Assembly (NCBI RefSeq): GCF_036346295.1
Contig: NZ_CP107820.1
Span: 186,001 to 250,000 of the forward strand
DNA from: Streptomyces sp. NBC_00536
GTDB lineage: Bacteria > Actinomycetota > Actinomycetes > Streptomycetales > Streptomycetaceae
Reading direction: 5' to 3'
Length of the DNA: 64,000 bases
A model generated the notes under the pieces. That model was not told the DNA's origin and searched no databases. It worked only from the letters and a program-made list of their open reading frames with translations. The position numbers and the translations under genes were made by a program. Each line of letters begins with the position of its first letter. Position 1 is the first letter of the stretch. Positions 50,498-59,548 of this stretch are shown in pieces.

Positions 50498-51963
50498 CAC
50501 AGCACCCGGGTCGCGTAGAGGTCGCAGTCGACCCCGAGCCGGTCGCGGCCGTCCAGCTCCGCCCACACCCGCTGCTGCGCCTCGATCTCCGCGGGCCCGG
50601 CCGGGCCGCCCGGACCGATGCCGAGCCGGGCCGCGATCCGCGAGGCCGCGAGCAGCGACCAGTGTTCGCCGCCCAGGAACGGGACCCGCCCGGCGGCGGC
50701 CCCCTGCACTCCCAGCACGGCGCCCGCCAGCAGCAGCATGGCCTGCCGGTCGGCCAGCGCCCGTACCGCCGGATCGGCGCGGCCCGCGTGCGCGGCGGCC
50801 AGGCACGGTCCGTGCAGCGCGCGCTGCTCGCTCACCAGCCGTCCCGCCACCCGGGCGAGCGCGGCGGTGACCGCCTCGCCGCCCGCGACGGCGGTGGAGA
50901 GCCGGGCCGCGGCGCCGGTGAGCACGCCGACGAGGGTGTCGTCGCCCTCCGGCGCCGGGGGCACGCTCCGGGCGGGCATGGCCTCGCCGAGCCGGAACAG
51001 CACGGCGCCCGTGGTGTCCGCCCGGCGCTCGAAGGCGAGGGCCAGCGAGGGCAGTTCGCGCACCACGTCCGTCTGGTAGGCGGACACGTCCGCCGGACCG
51101 GACCCGGCCCGGGACACGTCCGTGGCCAGCTTGGCCACCATCAGCCGCTCCAGCGAGCCGGCCGGACGCCCGCATTCACCGAGTACGAGGTCCACCTCGT
51201 CCAGCACCCCGCCCACCACCTGCGCCGTCACGTACCCGACGGCCGCGCGCACGGCCCGCCCGCTGCCCTGCGGCAGCGCACTCGCCCGCAGCCCCACCGC
51301 CACCAGGCTCTCGCAGGCCAGCAGCTCGGCGAAGGCGGCGGCCAGCGGTCCGCGCCACTGCCGGATCGCGGGCTCGGTCCGGCCCCGCTCGGCGACCATC
51401 CGCACCGCCGCGCGCAGCACCGTACCCGTGGTGGCGATCAGCGCCGCCGGGCCGAGCAGCGCGGCGAACTCCCCGGCCCGCGCGGGCACCGGCTCCTCCC
51501 GTTCCAGGGCGGCGATCAGCGCCCGCGCGCCGTGCGCGTACCCGAGCGCCAGGTCCCGGCGGAACAGTGGGCGCAGCACGCGCACGAGGTCGTCGGCGGC
51601 GGTGTAGCGGCCGCCGTGCGCCGCCGGTACCAGCTCGGCCCGCACGGCGGCTTCGACGGCGGTGCGCTGCACCCCGCCCCGGCCGCCGGTGCCTTCGCGC
51701 AGGCCGTGGAACCCGTACGGATTGCCCTCGTCGTAGGGATCGGAGAGCAGCGCCTCCAGCCGCACCGCCCGCAGCGCGACGTCCACGGTGGGCGCGAGGG
51801 CCGCGTAGGGGTGGGCGAGCGCGAAGTGCCGCGTCCGCGGCGGCCGTTCGGCGGCCTCCTGGGCGACCGGCTCGGCCTCCGGAAGGACGACCTCGCGCTC
51901 CTGCACGGGACCGGACCGGGTGAGGGCCATCGAACTGCTCCTGTTCATCGGCGAGGTCGTCAT
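50494..51963 (-). CDS. Acyl-CoA dehydrogenase-like protein lacking the middle beta-domain
   Basis: 489 aa. N-terminal helices (LSDPYDEGNPYGFHGL, AELVPAAHGGRYTAADDLV, LFRRDLALGYAHGARALIAA) and the C-terminal helical part (GPLAAAFAELLACESLVAVG; VGYVTAQVVGGVLDEVDLVL) match the acyl-CoA dehydrogenases found in NRPS/PKS clusters. The ~100-120 residue central beta-domain, which contacts FAD and substrate, seems missing (the two helical parts join near residue 150-170). Activity as a dehydrogenase is doubtful. Confidence 0.55.
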   Translation of the reverse strand: MTTSPMNRSSSMALTRSGPVQEREVVLPEAEPVAQEAAERPPRTRHFALAHPYAALAPTVDVALRAVRLEALLSDPYDEGNPYGFHGLREGTGGRGGVQRTAVEAAVRAELVPAAHGGRYTAADDLVRVLRPLFRRDLALGYAHGARALIAALEREEPVPARAGEFAALLGPAALIATTGTVLRAAVRMVAERGRTEPAIRQWRGPLAAAFAELLACESLVAVGLRASALPQGSGRAVRAAVGYVTAQVVGGVLDEVDLVLGECGRPAGSLERLMVAKLATDVSRAGSGPADVSAYQTDVVRELPSLALAFERRADTTGAVLFRLGEAMPARSVPPAPEGDDTLVGVLTGAAARLSTAVAGGEAVTAALARVAGRLVSEQRALHGPCLAAAHAGRADPAVRALADRQAMLLLAGAVLGVQGAAAGRVPFLGGEHWSLLAASRIAARLGIGPGGPAGPAEIEAQQRVWAELDGRDRLGVDCDLYATRVLW

Positions 51964-52008
51964 AGGGGAACGGTCAACGGGGGAACGGTGAAGCGGTGTC
52001 GGGACCTG

Positions 52009-52971
52009 TCATCGCAACCTGCGTACGGCGCTCTGCGCGTGCCACTTGGCCAGCCCCAGCACCTCTTCGGAGGCCCGCCCCAGCCACGCGCGCACGTACC
52101 GGCGGGCCTCCGCGAGGCTCGTCCCCTCTCCCAGCACCCGCTCGACGGCCTCCTCGTTCAGCATCACCTGCTGCGCACAGACCACCCGGACCCCGTCCTC
52201 GTCCGGCACCAGGGACCATTCGCCGCTGTGCGCGGCGATCAGTTCGGGGGTGACCAGCTCCTTGTGGACGATCCGCGCGGCCGAGGGGAAACACAGCCGC
52301 ACCGCCCGCGTGGAGACCGTCCGCCCGCCGGGCGCGGCGCAGGTGTCCAGGACGGCGACCTGCACGCCCGGCACGTCCTCGATGACGCTGGACCACTCCA
52401 CGTGCGGGACGGATTCGCTCCAGTCCCCGATCCGGTAGAGGAAGTCGTAGACCAGCTCGGCCGGGCCCTGGACGTGCACGCTGTCCTCGAAGGAGAGCAG
52501 CAGCCGGTCCATCCGCTCCCAGCGTTCGGCGGCCTCCTTGAGGTGCGCGAGCTGCGCGTCCAGCTCCGCCTGCCACTCCCGCTGGCTGCGTTCGCTCTCG
52601 GCGGCGGGCAACCCCACCAGGGTGCGCCGTTGGACCAGGGTCACCAGTGACTCCGTATCGCCCTTCGGTTCGACCGTCCAGGTCCCGGACACGGGCACGC
52701 CCAGGCGGGCGGTGTCCTCCTGCTCGAAGTCGACCGCGCGGGCGTGGGGGCGCAGCACGCGCCGGAGGTGGAAGGACCGGACCCGGTCCCCGGCCACGTC
52801 CCAGAGCCGCAGGCGTTCGTGCTCGCCGTCGAAGTCCATCCGTTCGACGTGCACGGGGGAGGGCAGCAGGAGGGGCCAGCGCACGGCGTCGGCCAGCAGT
52901 CCGTAGACCACGCCGGCCGGGGCGGCCACCCACGCCGTCTGCTCGCTCGCGTGCACACGCTGCGACGACAT
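52009..52971 (-). CDS. Two-domain polyketide aromatase/cyclase
   Basis: 320 aa. Two SRPBCC (START-like) halves: AWVAAPAGVVYGLLADAVRW (~10-145) and FEDSVHVQGPAELVYDFLYR with DWSESVPHVEW (~160-320). Tandem ARO/CYC proteins of aromatic type II PKS pathways fold, cyclise and aromatise the first ring. Its presence argues for an aromatic part in the product. Start ATG 52971 with SD AAAGGGG; GTG 52986 lies upstream. Confidence 0.9.
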   Translation of the reverse strand: MSSQRVHASEQTAWVAAPAGVVYGLLADAVRWPLLLPSPVHVERMDFDGEHERLRLWDVAGDRVRSFHLRRVLRPHARAVDFEQEDTARLGVPVSGTWTVEPKGDTESLVTLVQRRTLVGLPAAESERSQREWQAELDAQLAHLKEAAERWERMDRLLLSFEDSVHVQGPAELVYDFLYRIGDWSESVPHVEWSSVIEDVPGVQVAVLDTCAAPGGRTVSTRAVRLCFPSAARIVHKELVTPELIAAHSGEWSLVPDEDGVRVVCAQQVMLNEEAVERVLGEGTSLAEARRYVRAWLGRASEEVLGLAKWHAQSAVRRLR

Positions 52972-53053
52972 GAATGCCCCTTTCACCTCTGCGGGTGCCC
53001 TCCAGAGTGCACGGCCCCGCTCGAACCTCCCTCAAGCCCGGCGGCACGACCCC

Positions 53054-54277
53054 TCAGGCGGAAGACCGGCTGCTCTCGGCCAGGGCGTCCGCGAGCATCC
53101 GCCAGATCTCGGCGGCCAGGTCGATGTTGGCGTCCTCCTGGGCCTGCTGGGCCAGGGTGCGCAGGCCCTGGATGCCGGCCGGGTCGCCGCCGAGTATCAG
53201 CAGCTGGTGGCGGAGCATCTCCAGCCGGACCTGGTCGCGGTACGTCATCCTCGGCGCGTCCCCGGCCAGTTCGCCGAGGAGGGCGCGCGCGTCGTCGTAG
53301 CGGGCGGTGGCGAAGGCCAGATCGGCCTTGAGCGCGGTCAGGTCCTGACGCAGCGCGGGGGTGCCGACGAAGGCGAGGGCGGCCTCCGCCTCGGCGGCCC
53401 GCCGCTGCGCCTGTTCGGGGTCGGCGGGCAGCCGTTGCAGGTGCAGCCGGGCGGCGGCGAGGCGCAGACGGAGCCACAGCACCAGGTCTTCCTGGCTGCT
53501 GAAACGTTCCAGGGCTTCCTCCAAACAGGCCTGCGCACCGGCGTAATCGCCCTGCCGCATCCGTACGGCGGCGGCCGTCCACATGGCCTCCGCCCACAGC
53601 GCGTCCGTACGTCCCTCCACCAGCGCGGTCAGTTCGTCGGCGTGCGTCCGGGCCTCGCCGATGCGGCCCGCCTCCGCCTGTACGGAGATCAGCGCCAGCA
53701 GGGCGGTGGCCCGGTCCTCCACGCCCAGTTCCTCACCGAGCGCGAGGCGGTGGGCCTCGACGGCCGCGTCGAGGGCCGGGGTGATGTCACCGAGGGAGCG
53801 CAGGCAGCGGGCGAGCCGGGTCAGCCCGCGCACGCGCAGCTCGGTGACGCCGACCTCGTCGCCGAGCGCGACGAGCCGGGTGAGCCGCTCGCGCTCGCCC
53901 GCGTGGTCACCCTGGAGCCGGTCGGCCTGCGCGAGCAGCCACAGGGCCTGCCAGCGCAGTACGGGACTCTCGTGCGCCTCGGCGGCCAGCGCCTGGCGCA
54001 GTTCCTCGATGGCGTCACTGGATCCGGTGGACGCGGCAAGGGTGAGCGCATGGGCCAGCGACCCGGTAACAGGCTCCTCAAAGTCAGCAGCCTCGATCCC
54101 GAGCCGCCCCGCAAGATAGTTGACAGCCCGTTCGGTGGGCTGCCGGGCACCGGACTCCAGCCGGGACAGATAGCCGGTGGACATGCCCTCCCCCGCGAGC
54201 GCGGTCTGGGACAGGCCCCGGGCCATCCTCAACTTCTTCAGGCGGTGTCCGAACGCGGGCTGTCGCAGCATGAGCAT
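53054..54277 (-). CDS. XRE-family regulator with TPR-like repeats
   Basis: 407 aa. HTH at the N-terminus (FGHRLKKLRMARGLSQTALA, MSTGYLSRLESGARQ) followed by ~330 residues of helix pairs (TPR-like: WQALWLLAQADRLQGDHAGE, AVRMRQGDYAGAQACLEEAL). Similar regulators bind peptides or small ligands. ATG 54277 is used; ATG 54271 has better spacing to AGGG and would cost two residues. Likely a cluster or stress regulator. Confidence 0.8.
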   Translation of the reverse strand: MLMLRQPAFGHRLKKLRMARGLSQTALAGEGMSTGYLSRLESGARQPTERAVNYLAGRLGIEAADFEEPVTGSLAHALTLAASTGSSDAIEELRQALAAEAHESPVLRWQALWLLAQADRLQGDHAGERERLTRLVALGDEVGVTELRVRGLTRLARCLRSLGDITPALDAAVEAHRLALGEELGVEDRATALLALISVQAEAGRIGEARTHADELTALVEGRTDALWAEAMWTAAAVRMRQGDYAGAQACLEEALERFSSQEDLVLWLRLRLAAARLHLQRLPADPEQAQRRAAEAEAALAFVGTPALRQDLTALKADLAFATARYDDARALLGELAGDAPRMTYRDQVRLEMLRHQLLILGGDPAGIQGLRTLAQQAQEDANIDLAAEIWRMLADALAESSRSSA

Positions 54278-55046
54278 CCCTGGGGTGATCGGGGCAGGAG
54301 AGTCGCCGGGAGAACCGCACCGAGCGTAGGCCGCCTGGCAACACGCGGGCAAACCTTTGCCACAGCCAGTCGGCTTCTCTCATCCCCATCTCAAGCGCTC
54401 CTCGACCGGATCGAGGCAGACTCTCCAGAACCCGGCCCCGCACCTGGCCGGGACCTGCTCTTTTCCGACGCCTGGGGGTCGACGATGAGGCCATCGGTGT
54501 GCGCACCACGCGCGGCCGTCCCGGCTGCCGCCTTTCCGCACATCGGAGACGACCCCCTCGACCCACCCCAAGACGTCCAGTCGGACGAAGACATAGGCTG
54601 GCCCAAACACTGACCCCAGCCGACAGCCCACCACCAGGCCGCACCAAACCCACCCCGCAGCCGACCGCCTGGCCACGCAAAATCCACCCCGCAGCCCACC
54701 TCGAGGCCACACCAAATCCGCCCCGCAGGGGACCGCCTGGCCACGCCAAGTCCGGCCCGCAGGGGACCGCCTGGCCACGCCAAATCCACCCCGCAGGGAA
54801 CCTGCAGGCCGCACCAAATTCAGCCCCGCCGGCGTTTGAGGCGCCGCCGGAGGCACCACAACCCGCGCAGCACCCCCACCGCAGCCCACCACTCAGCCAC
54901 ACCAAGTCCAGCCTCGCGGGCCACCTCCAGCCCACGCCACATCCGCCCGCAGGCAACCTCCAGGCCGCACCAAAATCAGCCCCGCCGGCGTTTGAGGCGC
55001 CGCCGGAGGCACCCCAGCCCGCGCAGCACCCCCCATCGCACCCACC
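54278..55046. repeat. Repeat-rich 769-bp gap without a gene
   Basis: About 54616-54820 carries imperfect ~60-bp repeats (CCCCGCAGGGGACCGCCTGGCCACGCC-like) and two copies of the 35-bp CAGCCCCGCCGGCGTTTGAGG... element (from 54821 and 54977). Long apparent frames on the plus strand here are composition artefacts with repeated Pro/Ala strings. It may carry the promoter of the XRE gene near 54278-54400. Confidence 0.6.
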
Positions 55047-56762
55047 TCACCCAGCCCAAACCCCCCGCCCCGCCGGAGCCCCCCTCCCCCGCGAAACACG
55101 GCCCACCCCCAGCGGAGCCACCGCCCCCGCCAACTCCGCCTCCGTCAGCTCGGTCCCACCCCCCGCCGTGTACCCGTCCGGCCGGACCAGGAGCCAACCC
55201 CCCGCGGCCAGCGCCAGCGCCCCCCGCACACGCCCCCCAGGATCCGCCAGCGCCCGCGGCCCCACCCCGGACCTCGCCCCCACCCCCGCCCCCGCCCCAG
55301 TTCCCCCGCCCGCCCCGGAAATCGCCCGCACCGACAACCACCCCGCATACCGCCCCGCAGCCTCCCGCGCCACCTCCACCGCCTCACCGGTGCCCTCCGG
55401 TACGTACAGCAACGACCACCGCACGTCCCGCAGTTCCCCCCGGATCCCCTCCGCGACGACCCGCCGACCGCCCCCGAGCCCGCCGGGCCGCCCCCCGTAC
55501 GCCTGCCCGAGCCCCGACATGTCGCCGAGCACCTTCCGCTGGATGGCCCGGTGCAGCAGCCCGGTGCCGCGTACGACACCCATGACGGCCGGCAACGCCG
55601 CCCCCGCCATCGCGTTCGTGACCTGCGCCAGCACCCCCGTCCGCTGCGCCGCCCCGAGGAGCGCCCGCGCCACCGGCACCCGTTCCTCCTCGTACGTACG
55701 GAGCAACTCCCGCCCCGTCCAGCCCTGTTCGACCATGGCCAGCTTCCAGGCCAGGTTGTACGCGTCCTGCACCCCGGTGTTGAGACCCTGCCCGGACGCG
55801 GGCCCGTACACATGCGCCGCGTCCCCGGCGACGAAGCACCGGCCCTCGCCCATCCGCGTGGCCACCGCCCCCCGGAAGGTGTGCACGGCGCTCCAGAGCG
55901 GCACGCCCACCCTGACCTCGCGCCCCAGCCCGGCCGACAGCTTCTCGGACAGCCGCAGTTCCACCGGCCGCCCGTCCCGGACCGCATCGGCGGGCGCGGA
56001 GTCCAGCAGCCGCCAGTGTCCGGCGCGCCGATGAGGAATCATCAACAACGCCTGCCCCCCGGTGTGCACCCAGTGCACACTGTCCTGCACAAGCCCACCA
56101 GCAGCCCCACCAGCAATCCCACCCACCACCGCATCCGCCATCTCCCACGTCTCGACGCCCCCCTCCACACCCGGCAGCCGCAGCCGGGCCCGGACCGTGC
56201 TGTCCGCTCCGTCGCAGCCGACCAGCCAGGGCACGGCGCAGACCTCCCGCCGCCCGCCGAGATGCTCCAGGTGCGCCCGTACGCCGTCTTCGTCCTGGTC
56301 CAGGGACGTCAGCCGCACGCCCCACTCCACCCGGACCCCGAGCCGCGCCACCGCCCTGCGCAGGACGGCCTCGGTACGGGCCTGCTCGATGAGCACGGTG
56401 TACGGGTACCGGGTGGGCGTCGAGCCGTAGTCGGCGTCGAGCCGGACCGGCCGACCACCCCCCGCGGTCATCGTGAACGCCCGGTTGCGGCGCCCCTGTT
56501 CCAGTACGGGGCCCACCACACCCATCTGGTCGAAAACCTCCAGCGTCCGCGGATGCAGCGTGACGGCCCCGCCCCCACGGCCACCACTCACGCGCCCCGG
56601 CACACCGCCCCCGCGCCCACCACCCACACGCCCCGGCCCACCACCCGCGTCGACCACCCGGACCCGCAGACCCCTGCGGGCCAGTTCGTGCGCGGCGGTC
56701 AGCCCGGCCGGCCCGGCCCCGACGATCAGTACCCGTGCGCCCGTCCCGCTGCTCCGCGGCAT
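55047..56762 (-). CDS. FAD-dependent aromatic hydroxylase (PgaE/PheA-like)
   Basis: 571 aa. FAD Rossmann VLIVGAGPAGLTAAHELARR at ~9-28, LHPRTLEVFDQMGVV, DG motif WLVGCDGADSTVRARL, and GDAAHVYGPASGQGLNTGVQ. C-terminal ~150 residues form a thioredoxin-like domain typical of polyketide hydroxylases. A Gly/Arg-rich low-complexity stretch (~43-65) is inserted before the LHPRT motif, where normal members have a short loop. Likely hydroxylates an aromatic or quinone intermediate. Confidence 0.87.
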   Translation of the reverse strand: MPRSSGTGARVLIVGAGPAGLTAAHELARRGLRVRVVDAGGGPGRVGGGRGGGVPGRVSGGRGGGAVTLHPRTLEVFDQMGVVGPVLEQGRRNRAFTMTAGGGRPVRLDADYGSTPTRYPYTVLIEQARTEAVLRRAVARLGVRVEWGVRLTSLDQDEDGVRAHLEHLGGRREVCAVPWLVGCDGADSTVRARLRLPGVEGGVETWEMADAVVGGIAGGAAGGLVQDSVHWVHTGGQALLMIPHRRAGHWRLLDSAPADAVRDGRPVELRLSEKLSAGLGREVRVGVPLWSAVHTFRGAVATRMGEGRCFVAGDAAHVYGPASGQGLNTGVQDAYNLAWKLAMVEQGWTGRELLRTYEEERVPVARALLGAAQRTGVLAQVTNAMAGAALPAVMGVVRGTGLLHRAIQRKVLGDMSGLGQAYGGRPGGLGGGRRVVAEGIRGELRDVRWSLLYVPEGTGEAVEVAREAAGRYAGWLSVRAISGAGGGTGAGAGVGARSGVGPRALADPGGRVRGALALAAGGWLLVRPDGYTAGGGTELTEAELAGAVAPLGVGRVSRGRGAPAGRGVWAG

Positions 56763-56860
56763 GGCGCCGCCCCCTCCCCGTGGGCCGTCAGGCCGCCCCC
56801 GTGGGTACGGCGGCGCGGCGTTCACGGCGTTCCATCCTCGGCGGCGCCGCTCGCGACCCC

Positions 56861-56904
56861 CCGGACACCCACTGGACAGCCGCTGGACAGCCACCGGACA
56901 GCCA
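56861..56904. repeat. Four tandem 11-bp repeats in a divergent gap
   Basis: CCGGACACCCA, CTGGACAGCCG, CTGGACAGCCA, CCGGACAGCCA run head-to-tail, 40 bp before the flavoprotein gene and 99 bp before the FAD hydroxylase start. One repeat per helical turn is the spacing used by SARP and similar activators. Confidence 0.75.
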
Positions 56905-56943
56905 CCGGTGATCGCCGGCACGGGGATGTGATCCCATGATCAT

Positions 56944-57507
56944 ATGAAGACGACCACGAGGACCCTCCATCTGTTCTGCTCCGCCGCCCCGCCCGTCTTC
57001 GACGTGGCCCATGTGATCGAGGACGCGCAGGCCCGCGGCTGGGACGTGTGCCTGGGCCTGACGCCCACCGCCGCGCACTGGGTGGCCGGGAGCCTCGACG
57101 GACTGGCGGCGCTGACCGGGCACGCCGTGCGCTGGCAGTACAAGCTGCCCGGCGAGCCGGACGTGTGGCCCGCCGCGGACGCCCTGCTCTTCGCCCCGGC
57201 CACCTTCAACTCGGTCAACGCCTGGGCCCTCGGCCTCACCGACCGGTTCGTGGCCGGTTCGGCCGCCGAGGCGACCGGCATGGGGACGCCCGTCGTGGCG
57301 ATGCCCTGCGTGAACAGCGCCCTGGCCGCCCACCCGCAGTTCGACCAGAGCGTGGCCGTCCTGCGGGGGGCGGGCGTCGAATTCCTCTACGGGGAGGGCG
57401 GCTTCGTCCCCGGCCCGGCGGGCCCGGACGCCCCCGCCCACTTCCCGTGGGCCGCGGCCCTGGACGCCGTGGACCGCCGCGTCGCCACCCCGGGCGGCGC
57501 GGCCTGA
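56944..57507 (+). CDS. Flavoprotein (phosphopantothenoylcysteine decarboxylase-like fold)
   Basis: 187 aa. HFCD-type flavoprotein: LHLFCSAAPPVFDVAHVIE, ALLFAPATFNSVNAWALGLT and TPVVAMPCVNSALAAHPQF match the FMN-binding decarboxylase family (PPC-DC, LanD, EpiD-like). The conserved active-site His of PPC-DC is not obvious. It could decarboxylate a C-terminal cysteine or act in an unrelated redox step. The 42-aa peptide has no Cys, so it is unlikely to be its substrate. Confidence 0.7.
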   Translation: MKTTTRTLHLFCSAAPPVFDVAHVIEDAQARGWDVCLGLTPTAAHWVAGSLDGLAALTGHAVRWQYKLPGEPDVWPAADALLFAPATFNSVNAWALGLTDRFVAGSAAEATGMGTPVVAMPCVNSALAAHPQFDQSVAVLRGAGVEFLYGEGGFVPGPAGPDAPAHFPWAAALDAVDRRVATPGGAA

Positions 57508-57560
57508 GGCCGACGGCCCGGCGGGCCCCCGTACCGCCTGCCCCCCCCAAGACGTACCGC

Positions 57561-57608
57561 CTACTCCCCGGTCGTACCGTCGATCTACTCCCCGGTCGTG
57601 CCGTCGAT
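57561..57608. repeat. 24-bp tandem duplication at the dinB 3' end
   Basis: CTACTCCCCGGTCGTACCGTCGAT (57561-57584) and the same with one A/G change (57585-57608). The second copy contains the stop codon and last codons of the DinB gene; the first lies just downstream. A recent slippage or repair event. Confidence 0.85.
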
Positions 57609-58109
57609 CGCCTCGCGCAGCAGATCGGCGTGCCCGTTGTGCCGGGCGTACTCCTCGATCATGTGGGTCAGGACGTAGTGCAGGGAGTAGGTCTCGTCGA
57701 TGCGCCGCTCCTCGTCCACGTACCGGCCGGTGACGTCGAGGGACTCGGCCGCGTCGACGATCGCCCGGGACAGCCCGCAGGTCCATTCCCACTTCTCGAA
57801 GGCTTCGGCCGGGTCCGCGTCCTCGACCTCCCACTCCGTCCACCGCCCGGCGGCGTCGCGCGGCCAGTACCCGCGCACGTCCTCGCCGTTGATGACGTTG
57901 CGGAACCACCCCCGCTCGACCTCGGCCAGATGACGGACGAGCCCGAGCAGCGTGAGCCCGGTGGTCGGGAGCGCCTTGCTGCGCAGCTGTCCGGCCGTCA
58001 GGCCCGCGCACTTCATCATCAGGGTGTCGCGCTGGTACTGGAGGATGCTGGTGAGCGTGGCGCGTTCGTCGCCCACCTGGACCGGAAGGGTTCGCTGTTC
58101 GTCGAGCAT
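57585..58109 (-). CDS. DinB-family (DUF664) protein
   Basis: 174 aa. Four-helix-bundle motifs of the DinB/MSH-dependent superfamily: ILQYQRDTLMMKCAGLTAGQ with LLGLVRHLAEVERGWFRNVI, and YVLTHMIEEYARHNGHADLL at the C-terminus, holding the three metal His. Members use mycothiol or unknown substrates; many are detoxification enzymes. Link to the pathway is uncertain. Confidence 0.8.
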   Translation of the reverse strand: MLDEQRTLPVQVGDERATLTSILQYQRDTLMMKCAGLTAGQLRSKALPTTGLTLLGLVRHLAEVERGWFRNVINGEDVRGYWPRDAAGRWTEWEVEDADPAEAFEKWEWTCGLSRAIVDAAESLDVTGRYVDEERRIDETYSLHYVLTHMIEEYARHNGHADLLREAIDGTTGE

Positions 58110-58125
58110 CGGGTGATCATGCCCG

Positions 58126-59445
58126 CTACGCGATGGCGCCCGCCGGGATTTCCACCTGCTGGACGCCCGCCCGTACGCCCGCCCCGGCCCCCGCCTCCAC
58201 GCCCGCCGGGACGGCCCGTCGCCGCCCGCGCTGCCCGGGCACCAGCCCCGGCACCAGACCGGCCACCGAACCCCCCGCCGAACCGGACATCAGCCCGGAC
58301 GCCAGCCCGGCCGACGGGGCGAACGGCAGCCCCGGCACCGCCCCCGGCACCAGGACCTGCCCGGCCCCCGCCCCCGCCCCCCACCCGGAAGGCCGCACGG
58401 GCCACACGGACGGCACGGGCCCCACGTACGGCAGGGACGTTACGGACGACACGGACCGTACGGACGACACGGGCCGTACGGTCCTCACCTCGGCAACGAC
58501 ATCCCCCTCCGGCGCCACCCCACCCCGCGCCCGGTACCACCCGGCGGCCGCCCCGAGCCGTCCCAGCGGCCCGGGTCCGGGGTCGATCCCGCCCAGCTCC
58601 CAGGCCGTGTCGCTGCGGTACCACATGTCCCCGGCGAGCAGGGAGAACTGGCGCTCGCTCACCCACCCGGCCCGCTCCCGCAGCCCCGCCAGGCAGTCCT
58701 CCCACGTCAGCGAACCGCCCGCCTCCGGCGCGTGCGGCAGCACCCCGTACTCCGCCAGCGCCCCCATCAGCGCCCCGTTGCGCACCGGTTCGGGGTGTCC
58801 GGCGTGCAGCACCCCACCCGGCAGCGCCCGCGGGGTCACCGCGAGCGCGGCCAGCAAACGTGCCAGGTCCATGACATCCACGAACGAGGCGAGCCCGCTC
58901 CCCCCGGCCCAGCGCGCGGGCACCCGCCGGAAGGCGTCCACCAGCGCCGGCACGGCCCAGCGGTCCCCGTAACCGGTCACCAGCGGAGCCCGCAGCACCG
59001 TTCCGCCCGCCGCGAGCACCGAAGCCTCCCCGGCCAGCCGGCTGCGGCTGGCGGCCGAGACGGGCGCGGGCTCCAACTCGCCCGCCCCCTCGCCCCGGTG
59101 CGGCCCGGGCCCGTAGACGGCACAGGTGGACAGGTGAACGATGCGCTCCACCCCGGCCCGGCGCGCCTCCGCCACCAGGGCCGACGTACCGCGGACGTTG
59201 ACGTCGTCGCAGCGCCGCTCGTCCCCGCCGACGTACGAGGCGAGCGAGAGCAGGACCGAGGCCCCGTCGCACAGCCCGCGCAGCGAACCGGGATCGCCCA
59301 GGTCCCCGCGCACCCCGCCCGCGCACGCCCGCCCGCCCGGCACACGGCCCTCCCGGGAGAGGACCCGGACGGACCGTCCCTCACCCACCAGCCTGCGCAC
59401 CACCGCCGAGCCCACGAACCCGGTCCCCCCACTGATCACGATCAT
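58126..59445 (-). CDS. Extended SDR (NAD-dependent epimerase/reductase) with long C-terminal tail
   Basis: 439 aa. VISGGTGFVGSAVVRRLVGE at the start, LLSLASYVGGDERR, VHLSTCAVYGPGP, then a substrate region with SFVDVMDLARLLAALAV. The catalytic Tyr-x3-Lys is not seen in its usual place (ASRSRLAGEAS follows the AVYG motif), so the activity is uncertain. Residues ~320-439 are a Val/Ser/Pro/Gly/Ala-rich tail without a recognisable domain. Could be a sugar or polyketide reductase that has lost activity. Confidence 0.65.
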   Translation of the reverse strand: MIVISGGTGFVGSAVVRRLVGEGRSVRVLSREGRVPGGRACAGGVRGDLGDPGSLRGLCDGASVLLSLASYVGGDERRCDDVNVRGTSALVAEARRAGVERIVHLSTCAVYGPGPHRGEGAGELEPAPVSAASRSRLAGEASVLAAGGTVLRAPLVTGYGDRWAVPALVDAFRRVPARWAGGSGLASFVDVMDLARLLAALAVTPRALPGGVLHAGHPEPVRNGALMGALAEYGVLPHAPEAGGSLTWEDCLAGLRERAGWVSERQFSLLAGDMWYRSDTAWELGGIDPGPGPLGRLGAAAGWYRARGGVAPEGDVVAEVRTVRPVSSVRSVSSVTSLPYVGPVPSVWPVRPSGWGAGAGAGQVLVPGAVPGLPFAPSAGLASGLMSGSAGGSVAGLVPGLVPGQRGRRRAVPAGVEAGAGAGVRAGVQQVEIPAGAIA

Positions 59446-59473
59446 CACGCCACCCCCGGCTGACTGCGCTACA

Positions 59474-59511
59474 GAAAAAAAGAGAACGCCCTTTATGTTA
59501 TGAGGGCGTTC
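59474..59511 (-). terminator. Rho-independent terminator with U-tract
   Basis: Hairpin GAACGCCCT...AGGGCGTTC (9-bp stem, 10-nt loop, 59484-59511) is followed on the minus strand by a run of seven T (59474-59480). Ends the leftward epoxide-hydrolase transcript. A classical U-tract is rare in this GC-rich genome, where the other terminators are hairpins only. Confidence 0.85.
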
Positions 59512-59548
59512 CCTGTTCGCGCAGACGTTCGGCCGAGTTGGCATATAC

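Noticed and set aside
54499..56034. Long plus-strand frame over the repeat gap and FAD hydroxylase
   Set aside because: Pro/Thr/Ala-rich composition artefact; the minus strand carries a clear flavoprotein with FAD motifs.
56944..57507. LanD-type decarboxylase acting on the 42-aa peptide as a lanthipeptide system
   Set aside because: The peptide has no Cys and no LanB/LanC/LanM/LanKC gene was seen, so a lanthipeptide pathway is not supported.
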